Of a DNA stretch of 8,378 nt, positions 1 through 3,987 are shown one piece after another (the stretch's first letter is position 1; each line of letters opens with the position of its first letter). A program made the position numbers and the translations under genes. This DNA comes from Methanosphaera sp. SHI613 (lineage in GTDB: Archaea > Methanobacteriota > Methanobacteria > Methanobacteriales > Methanobacteriaceae), in contig MVJJ01000001.1 of the NCBI GenBank assembly GCA_003266145.1, forward strand, positions 1-8,378, in the 5' to 3' direction. The notes under the pieces are model-generated. The model was not told the DNA's origin. It ran no database searches and saw only the letters and a program-made list of their open reading frames with translations.

Positions 1-448
1 TTAATAGTGCGGTACCTATGAATTCTGTAATGAAAATTCCTACGAAACCGATTCCAGCAACGTCTCCAACGCTACCTAAAGCACCGATACCTGATGCAAT
101 TTTTACACCAGCAATTAAGATTAATGCTGCGGATGCAATGATTGAACCAATGAATTGTGCTGCTAAGTATGGTACTAAGTCAGATGTAGGGAATTTTTTA
201 CCAGCCCATAAACCTATGGTTACAGCTGGGTTAAAGTGTGCACCAGAGATAGGACCTAAAGCATAAATTGCTACGGTTAAAGCTAAACCGAATGCTAATC
301 CAATTCCAATCCAATCAGCCATTTGTATACCAGTTATTTTAAGACCATCATTGATTAGTAAGGTTACAACTACGGAAGCTGTACCGAAGAATACTAATAT
401 AAATGATCCGATTAATTCTGCTAAAAATTTTTGAATTGTGTCTGCCAT
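1..448 (-). CDS. aqpM: AqpM-like aquaporin / MIP-family channel, N-terminal part (C-terminus outside window)
   Basis: This gene encodes a membrane channel of the major intrinsic protein family, which passes water and in some members glycerol or small gases across the cytoplasmic membrane. The 149 codons present start MADTIQKFLAELIGSFILVF, the usual first membrane helix with its helix-1 Glu (E11). A second helix lies near residues 44-64. The first NPA box follows in SGAHFNPAVTIGLW (N73-P74-A75), and two more hydrophobic stretches lie near 86-105 and 121-149. The full family length is about 245 residues, so the second NPA box and the selectivity-filter Arg lie beyond base 1. The ATG at 448-446 is supported by a GGAGG site 8 bases upstream. 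The closest family match I recognise is archaeal AqpM (shared GLAFG, ISG.H.NPAVTIGLW, KKFP). Water versus glycerol preference cannot be judged from this half. It is transcribed divergently from egsA; glycerol transport beside a glycerol-phosphate gene is suggestive only. Confidence 0.92.
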   Translation of the reverse strand, partial: MADTIQKFLAELIGSFILVFFGTASVVVTLLINDGLKITGIQMADWIGIGLAFGLALTVAIYALGPISGAHFNPAVTIGLWAGKKFPTSDLVPYLAAQFIGSIIASAALILIAGVKIASGIGALGSVGDVAGIGFVGIFITEFIGTALL

Positions 449-456
449 TTTATTAG

Positions 457-461
457 CCTCC
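457..461 (-). promoter_or_regulatory. Ribosome-binding site of aqpM
   Basis: On the minus strand this reads GGAGG, eight bases before the aquaporin ATG. It is a strong match to the archaeal anti-Shine-Dalgarno sequence and fixes the start codon. Confidence 0.85.
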
Positions 462-490
462 AATTTTATCGCATTGTCGATGACTAAATT

Positions 491-500
491 TTTATGTAAA
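491..500 (-). promoter_or_regulatory. Candidate box A (TATA) for aqpM
   Basis: The minus strand reads TTTACATAAA, close to the methanogen box A consensus TTTATATA. Transcription about 25 bases downstream would start near base 470, giving a leader of roughly 22 bases that just contains the GGAGG site. The spacing fits, but the start site is inferred. TTTACATAAT also occurs at 971-980 upstream of egsA. Confidence 0.5.
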
Positions 501-642
501 TGTTAATAAAATCATGTTTAGTCATGTTTTTTTTAGTTAATGTGCATTAAGAAAAATGATTTATTTTGTATTACTTGAATCGCTTTTAATTCCAAAATCA
601 TTTGAGTTAGGCACATTACTATACATTTCATTACTCTTCTTG

Positions 643-756
643 TCATCTACTTAAAGTTTTATATCTATTTATATTTAAACTTGATTTATCAAAATTCACT
701 TTACTTGATAAAAATATTTTTGACTTTATTGCAAAGACCTTTTTTTTAATTTTCAT
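643..756 (-). CDS. Candidate 37-residue basic small ORF (unrecognised)
   Basis: The minus strand reads an ATG at 756 followed by 36 more codons to TGA at 645-643. The product starts MKIKKKVFAIKSKIF, ends NINRYKTLSR and is strongly basic. I do not recognise it. There is no Shine-Dalgarno site, but AATATAAAT at 777-785 lies where a TATA box would place transcription almost on the ATG, as in a leaderless archaeal mRNA. Immediately downstream a second open stretch in the +1 frame (from about 648 to TAA at 563-561) has coding-like composition (DDKKSNEMYSNVPNSNDFG). The pair could therefore be a decayed 65-residue gene with one frameshift. An ORF this short can arise by chance in AT-rich DNA, so confidence is low. 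Confidence 0.22.
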   Translation of the reverse strand: MKIKKKVFAIKSKIFLSSKVNFDKSSLNINRYKTLSR

Positions 757-791
757 TGAATTTCTTTAATATTTAATTTATATTCTTTTAA

Positions 792-829
792 AATCTAATT
801 TATTTTTAGGACGTCCTAATTATTAGATT
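792..829. promoter_or_regulatory. Nested inverted repeats with a 14-bp perfect palindrome (possible operator)
   Basis: TTAGGACGTCCTAA at 806-819 is a perfect 14-bp palindrome and nearly the only G+C-containing block in its surroundings. It is enclosed by inverted 8-mers AATCTAAT (792-799) and ATTAGATT (822-829), whose axis is displaced by 2 bp. It lies about 20 bp upstream of the TATA-like AATATAAAT (777-785, minus strand), a typical place for a dimeric regulator in archaea. The half-sites TTAGG/CCTAA resemble those of DtxR-family metal regulators, but the 4-bp spacing is shorter than in the known DtxR consensus. The regulator is therefore unassigned. Confidence 0.45.
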
Positions 830-999
830 AGTTAACTTTAAATAGTTATTAATACATAAATCCACATAATATCTAAAAATAGTATTATTTCACGCTTATT
901 TTATTATCCTTTTCATCATCAATACATAAAAATACAATATTAATTTATTGGAAAAAATTGCACAATCCTTTTTACATAATCTAATAAATAAGAATAAAC

Positions 1000-1007
1000 A
1001 TATAATA
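1000..1007 (+). promoter_or_regulatory. Candidate TATA box for the egsA operon
   Basis: ATATAATA sits 24-31 bases upstream of the first ATG at 1031. That geometry would start the transcript at or very near that ATG (leaderless), or about 15 bases before the alternative ATG at 1046. TTTACATAAT at 971-980 is a second candidate, which would give a 30-45 base leader. Neither ATG has a Shine-Dalgarno sequence, which favours a leaderless or nearly leaderless message. Confidence 0.45.
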
Positions 1008-1030
1008 AATCATATGAATAATTTAATGAA

Positions 1031-2092
1031 ATGGTTGTTATGCTAATGGATTTTCGAAATGTTCAATTACCACGAGAAATACATACTGGTCCGGGAATAT
1101 TGGATGAAATAGGAGAAGTATGTGATACATTATTATCAAAAAAGAAAGTAACAATAGTAACAGGTCATACAACAAAAAAAATAGCTGGAAATCATGTAAT
1201 GGAAGTACTTGAGGATGACGGTTATGAAATAGAAGAGATAATCATCAATCAGGCAACTGATGAAATAGTAAATCAGGTACAGGAATCATCAAATGATTCT
1301 TCTGCAATACTAGGAGTAGGTGGCGGAAAGGTAATAGATGTGGCAAAGATTGCATCTACAAGAAACAACATCCCATTTATCAGCGTACCTACAACAGCAG
1401 CACACGATGGAATAGCATCTCCAAGAGCATCAATAAAAAACAACAAGGGCAGTGCTTCATTGGAAGCAAATGCCCCATTTGCCATAATCGCAGATACCCA
1501 GATTATATCCCAAGCACCATACAAATTCACTGCTTCAGGGTATGCTGATATAATATCTAACCTTACGGCAGTAGAAGACTGGAAGTTGGCATATAAACTG
1601 ATAAATGAGCCTTTCAGTGATTCGGCAGCGGCATTATCCGTAATGACTGCAAAGCTATTAATTCAAGAAGCAGATAATATCCGGCCAAGACATCCTGAAA
1701 GTACTGCCATTGTAGTTAAAGGATTGATAAGCAGCGGTATGGCAATGAGCATAGCAGGTACAAGCAGACCCGCTAGTGGATCAGAGCATAAATTCAGTCA
1801 TGCATTAGATAAGATAGCACCAAAACCCGCACTTCATGGTGAGCAATGTGGAGTAGGAACAATAATGATGATGTACCTGCAGGGAGGAGATTGGAAAAAT
1901 ATTCAATCAGTTCTTAAAAAAATCAATGCACCGACAACGGCCAAGGAATTAGGAATAGATGATGAATATATCATAGAAGCATTAACGCAGGCACATAACA
2001 TTCGAAAAAATAGATACACTATCCTAGGAGATAGAGGTATTACAAAAGAAGCTGCAGAAAATATAGCAATCAAAACAAATGTAATAGAATAA
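1031..2092 (+). CDS. egsA: sn-Glycerol-1-phosphate dehydrogenase (archaeal membrane lipid synthesis)
   Basis: This cytoplasmic enzyme reduces dihydroxyacetone phosphate to sn-glycerol-1-phosphate with NAD(P)H, making the backbone of archaeal ether lipids. It belongs to the iron-containing alcohol dehydrogenase/glycerol dehydrogenase fold. The N-terminal nucleotide-binding half carries GVGGGKVIDVAK (95-106) and SVPTTAAHDGIASPRAS (118-134), the latter diagnostic for this family. The expected Zn ligands are Asp173 (in GYADIISN), His253 (in SEHKFSH) and His269 (in LHGEQ). The 353 residues are slightly longer than usual (about 347). Conserved sequence begins at MDFRNVQLPREI, so the ATG at 1046 (348 residues) is a good alternative start; the outer ATG is kept because the TATA spacing fits it. 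It is the first gene of a close-packed plus-strand operon, 19 bp before the UPF0179 gene. From memory the same order occurs in Methanothermobacter. Function is secure; the exact start is not. Confidence 0.95.
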   Translation: MVVMLMDFRNVQLPREIHTGPGILDEIGEVCDTLLSKKKVTIVTGHTTKKIAGNHVMEVLEDDGYEIEEIIINQATDEIVNQVQESSNDSSAILGVGGGKVIDVAKIASTRNNIPFISVPTTAAHDGIASPRASIKNNKGSASLEANAPFAIIADTQIISQAPYKFTASGYADIISNLTAVEDWKLAYKLINEPFSDSAAALSVMTAKLLIQEADNIRPRHPESTAIVVKGLISSGMAMSIAGTSRPASGSEHKFSHALDKIAPKPALHGEQCGVGTIMMMYLQGGDWKNIQSVLKKINAPTTAKELGIDDEYIIEALTQAHNIRKNRYTILGDRGITKEAAENIAIKTNVIE

Positions 2093-2097
2093 AAAGT

Positions 2098-2103
2098 AGG
2101 GGG
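2098..2103 (+). promoter_or_regulatory. Ribosome-binding site that supports a TTG start
   Basis: AGGGGG ends eight bases before TTG at 2112-2114. No ATG or GTG competes at this spacing, so the site decides a non-ATG start for the UPF0179 gene. Confidence 0.7.
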
Positions 2104-2111
2104 TTAAAATT

Positions 2112-2534
2112 TTGATAACATTAATAGGAGAAAGTCTTGCAAAGAAAGGACTGGTATTCACATTCTATGGTGGAAGCGTAAAATGTGAAAATTGCAGATT
2201 TAAAAGAACATGTCTAAACCTGGAGAAAGGAAGAAAATACGCCATCACTGAGGTTAAAAAAGTAACACATAAATGTCCGTTACACAAGGATGGAACTGTC
2301 AGGACAATAGAAGTGGAACCCGCAACAATAAGGACAGTAATCGAGTCTAAAAAAGCATATAAAGGTTCTACGGTAATATTCCGAAATCCATCATGTGAAA
2401 GTGAATGTGAAAACTGGGATATATGTCATCCGGAAGGATTATACAATGATGACAAATGTAAAATAGAAGAAATTGGTCCTGCATTGTCATGTAAATGTGG
2501 AAATAATCTAACCGAAGTAATATTAAGTCATTAG
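2112..2534 (+). CDS. UPF0179 family Cys-rich protein (function unknown)
   Basis: This is a 140-residue soluble protein of the archaeal UPF0179 family, recognised from its start MITLIGESLAKKG and its pattern of cysteines; its function is not known to me. It has ten Cys. Eight fall into two similar sets: C25-x2-C28-x5-C34 with C55, and C95-x3-C99-x5-C105 with C116. Two more are C127 and C129 near the C-terminus (SCKCG). Such spacing suggests bound zinc or Fe-S clusters, perhaps from an internal duplication; that is inference. There is no signal peptide or membrane segment. Translation starts at TTG, supported by AGGGGG upstream and by conservation of the ITLIG start. It lies between egsA and rpiA with gaps of 19 and 11 bp and its stop codon touches the rpiA ribosome-binding site, so co-expression is likely. 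The length is normal for the family. Confidence 0.88.
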   Translation: MITLIGESLAKKGLVFTFYGGSVKCENCRFKRTCLNLEKGRKYAITEVKKVTHKCPLHKDGTVRTIEVEPATIRTVIESKKAYKGSTVIFRNPSCESECENWDICHPEGLYNDDKCKIEEIGPALSCKCGNNLTEVILSH

Positions 2535-2539
2535 GGGTG
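2534..2539 (+). promoter_or_regulatory. Ribosome-binding site that selects the rpiA ATG
   Basis: GGGGTG overlaps the last base of the upstream TAG stop and ends six bases before ATG at 2546. An in-frame GTG at 2537 lies inside this site and would have no ribosome-binding site of its own, so ATG 2546 is the better start. Confidence 0.7.
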
Positions 2540-2545
2540 TTGAAA

Positions 2546-3229
2546 ATGGATATGGATTTATTAAAACAAAATGTTGGAAAACAAGCATCAGAATTAATAG
2601 AAGATGGACAGGTAGTAGGATTAGGTACAGGTTCAACTACAGTACACTTTATCAAGTTTCTGGCTCAAAGAGTACAGGATGAAGGATTGGACATCATGGG
2701 AATACCTACATCATTCCAGTCACTTATTCTAGCAAGAGATCTTGGAATAAAAGTAACCAGTATAGATGAACATGATATCGACATAGCCGTCGATGGAGCA
2801 GATGAGGTAAGCTCCTCACTGGATTTGATTAAAGGAGGAGGAGCAGCACATACCAAAGAGAAGATAATAGATACAAGTGCAGATAAGTTTGTCGTTATAG
2901 TTGATGAAAGCAAGATGGTCGATAAGTTAGGAGCATTCCCACTTCCTATAGAGATAATACCTGAATCATTACGTTTAGTAAAAAACGCATTATCCGATAT
3001 GAACGTTTATTCTCAATTACGTATGGGTATGCAGAAGGATGGACCTGTTATAACAGATAACGGTAATTTCATATTGGATGCCCATTTCAATATTATAGGT
3101 AATCCGGCCGAGTTGGAGGTTGAATTGAACTCCATACCCGGTGTAGTTGAAAATGGAATATTTGCCAATGTGGTGGATAAGGTTATAGTTGGACGTAAAA
3201 CTGGTATAGAAGTAATTGATAAAGAGTAG
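2546..3229 (+). CDS. rpiA: Ribose-5-phosphate isomerase A
   Basis: This cytoplasmic enzyme interconverts ribose 5-phosphate and ribulose 5-phosphate, linking nucleotide synthesis to pentose metabolism. In methanogens lacking the oxidative pentose pathway, it probably works with ribulose-monophosphate chemistry. From ATG 2546 the protein has 227 residues, typical for RpiA. The phosphate loop GLGTGSTT is at 25-32, IAVDGADEV at 80-88 and LIKGGGAAHTKEKI at 94-107. Asp83, Asp86, Lys96 and Glu105 correspond to the E. coli active-site residues Asp81, Asp84, Lys94 and Glu103 with a constant offset of two. FVVIVDESK follows near residue 115. A start at GTG 2537 would add only three residues and overlap the ribosome-binding site. 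It is the third gene of the operon, 11 bp after the UPF0179 gene and 16 bp before the csoR-like gene. All key residues are intact. Confidence 0.95.
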   Translation: MDMDLLKQNVGKQASELIEDGQVVGLGTGSTTVHFIKFLAQRVQDEGLDIMGIPTSFQSLILARDLGIKVTSIDEHDIDIAVDGADEVSSSLDLIKGGGAAHTKEKIIDTSADKFVVIVDESKMVDKLGAFPLPIEIIPESLRLVKNALSDMNVYSQLRMGMQKDGPVITDNGNFILDAHFNIIGNPAELEVELNSIPGVVENGIFANVVDKVIVGRKTGIEVIDKE

Positions 3230-3236
3230 ATAATTT

Positions 3237-3242
3237 GGTGAT
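3237..3242 (+). promoter_or_regulatory. Ribosome-binding site of the csoR-like gene
   Basis: GGTGAT, fully complementary to the archaeal 16S 3' end, stands three bases before ATG 3246. The spacing is short but workable and supports this start. Confidence 0.65.
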
Positions 3243-3245
3243 AAA

Positions 3246-3518
3246 ATGAAACAATGTATGGATTCTGATAATTTACATAGAAGATTACGTAAAATAGAAG
3301 GTCAGGTTAAGGCTATTGACAGGATGATAGAGGAAGATATTCCATGTGAAGATGTTCTGATGCAGGTTAATGCTGCAAAATCAGCATTGAATAAGGTGGG
3401 AAGCATAATCCTTGAAGGACATATGAATCATTGCGTAAAGGATGCTATAGATAAGGGAGATAGCAGTGAAGCTATCCAGGACTTATCAAAGATAATCGAT
3501 TACTATTCAAGGATATAA
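3246..3518 (+). CDS. CsoR/RcnR/FrmR-family (DUF156) metal- or thiol-sensing repressor
   Basis: This is a 90-residue all-helical transcriptional repressor of the family that includes CsoR (Cu(I)), RcnR (Ni/Co), FrmR (formaldehyde) and CstR (persulfide). Members form tetramers, bind operator DNA and let go when ligand binds. The first helix has the basic DNA-contact motif LHRRLRKIEGQVKAIDRMIEE (10-30). Sensor positions are Cys34, His59 and Cys63 (spacings 25 and 4), the same Cys-His-Cys pattern as Cu(I)-sensing CsoR (Cys36, His61, Cys65 in the M. tuberculosis protein). The second-shell Tyr before the first Cys is Pro33 here, and the Glu 16 residues after the last Cys is Asp79, so copper sensing is not assured. 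An extra Cys4 is near the N-terminus. It is the last gene of the egsA-rpiA operon; no copper pump or chaperone is in the window, so the target is unknown. Family assignment is firm, ligand is not. Confidence 0.9.
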   Translation: MKQCMDSDNLHRRLRKIEGQVKAIDRMIEEDIPCEDVLMQVNAAKSALNKVGSIILEGHMNHCVKDAIDKGDSSEAIQDLSKIIDYYSRI

Positions 3519-3526
3519 TTGAAAAG

Positions 3527-3553
3527 TTTTTTAATTATTTTTTTTCTCTTTTT
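3527..3553 (+). terminator. T-tract terminator of the egsA-csoR operon
   Basis: Nine bases after the last operon stop codon come a run of six T, then a run of eight T (3538-3545) and more T-rich sequence. Oligo-T tracts without a strong hairpin are the common terminators in euryarchaea. I see no convincing stem just upstream. Confidence 0.6.
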
Positions 3554-3917
3554 ACGTATTTTTCATAACTTTTTTATTAATTTATTGGAATATTTCGTTT
3601 TTTATAGCAATTTAAAGATTATTCTGTTGTTTTTTTATATTAAAAGTATTTCATTAAAAATTATTGAAAATAGATCATTCTTCTCATTTTTTCTATTTTT
3701 TTCAGATATTAATTACATCCAATGTATTTAAATAAATTATGAAATTTTTTTTTAATTATGTTGGTTTAAATAGATTTTTTTAATAAATAAACAATTATCT
3801 TTATTTAAAATATAATAATAATATGAAATGTCCTTTAATAATTATTTTTTATTAAATATTTTCAAAATATTAACTATAGTAATATATTTATCATCATAAT
3901 TAAAAAATATATTATTG

Positions 3918-3959
3918 AATATTAACTATTTTTTATTTTTTTTATAAAATGTTAATATT
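3918..3959. repeat. Inverted 9-bp repeat flanking the adhesin TATA box, plus a direct copy upstream
   Basis: AATATTAAC at 3918-3926 and its reverse complement GTTAATATT at 3951-3959 enclose the candidate TATA box. A further direct copy, 12 bp long (AATATTAACTAT), lies at 3866-3877 and matches 3918-3929 exactly, 52 bp apart. The arrangement could be a set of regulator-binding sites or a cruciform. AT-rich sequence makes chance repeats more likely, so this is a moderate call. Confidence 0.45.
3941..3949 (+). promoter_or_regulatory. Candidate TATA box of the adhesin-like gene
   Basis: TTTATAAAA is 39-47 bases before the ATG. Initiation about 25 bases downstream would give a leader of roughly 18 bases carrying the GGAG site at 3974-3977. 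Other AT-rich stretches upstream (for example near 3806-3825) could also serve. Confidence 0.5.
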
Positions 3960-3973
3960 CTTAAAAAGTAATT

Positions 3974-3977
3974 GGAG
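3974..3977 (+). promoter_or_regulatory. Ribosome-binding site of the adhesin-like gene
   Basis: GGAG stands ten bases upstream of ATG 3988. The spacer includes a run of eight A (3981-3988, the last being the A of ATG), so slippage here would alter the site-to-start distance. Confidence 0.65.
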
Positions 3978-3987
3978 TTGAAAAAAA

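Larger units (their letters stand above)
449..1030. other. Long divergent AT-rich intergenic region between aqpM and egsA
   Basis: These 582 bases separate two divergent genes. I see no tRNA-like fold or G+C-rich island that would mark a structured RNA gene. Structure that is present: a near-palindrome TTAATG-TG-CATTAA at 537-550; inverted 8-mers TTTATCAA/TTGATAAA at 685-692 and 705-712 (12-base loop); a perfect 14-bp palindrome at 806-819; a palindrome AGTTAACT at 830-837; and a repeated AATACATAAA at 851-860 and 921-930, exactly 70 bp apart. Promoters sit at both ends. A possible minus-strand small ORF lies at 643-756. Confidence 0.7.
3519..3987. other. AT-rich spacer between operon and adhesin gene
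   Basis: These 469 bases are almost entirely A and T. The first part is the operon's T-rich terminator. The last 130 bases hold repeated AATATTAACTAT elements and the adhesin promoter. A 16-bp sequence at 3575-3590 (TATTAATTTATTGGAA) is also found at 938-953 upstream of egsA. I see no credible gene or structured RNA. Confidence 0.65.

Noticed and set aside
18..266. Plus-strand 82-codon frame opposite aqpM
   Set aside because: It is the antisense shadow of the aquaporin gene, which has the conserved NPA motif, a ribosome-binding site and a clear start on the other strand.
685..712. Inverted repeat TTTATCAA/TTGATAAA as a terminator or small RNA
   Set aside because: The stem is only 8 bp, nearly all A-T, with a 12-base loop, and no T tract follows immediately on either strand. 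It falls inside the doubtful small ORF and may be chance.
2096..2104. G-rich GTAGGGGGT as a possible CsoR/RcnR-type operator
   Set aside because: Those operators are G-tract inverted repeats; no matching C-rich arm follows here. The sequence is better explained as the ribosome-binding site for the TTG-started gene.
2537..2545. GTG start giving RpiA three extra residues
   Set aside because: The GTG is part of the GGGGTG ribosome-binding site; ATG 2546 has correct spacing and gives the expected family length and residue numbering.
3519..3731. Open frame of 70 codons starting at TTG just after the csoR-like gene
   Set aside because: It translates T-rich terminator DNA into a Phe/Ile/Leu string without protein-like structure. 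The TTG start abuts the previous stop, and the AAGGA upstream of it is within csoR codons.
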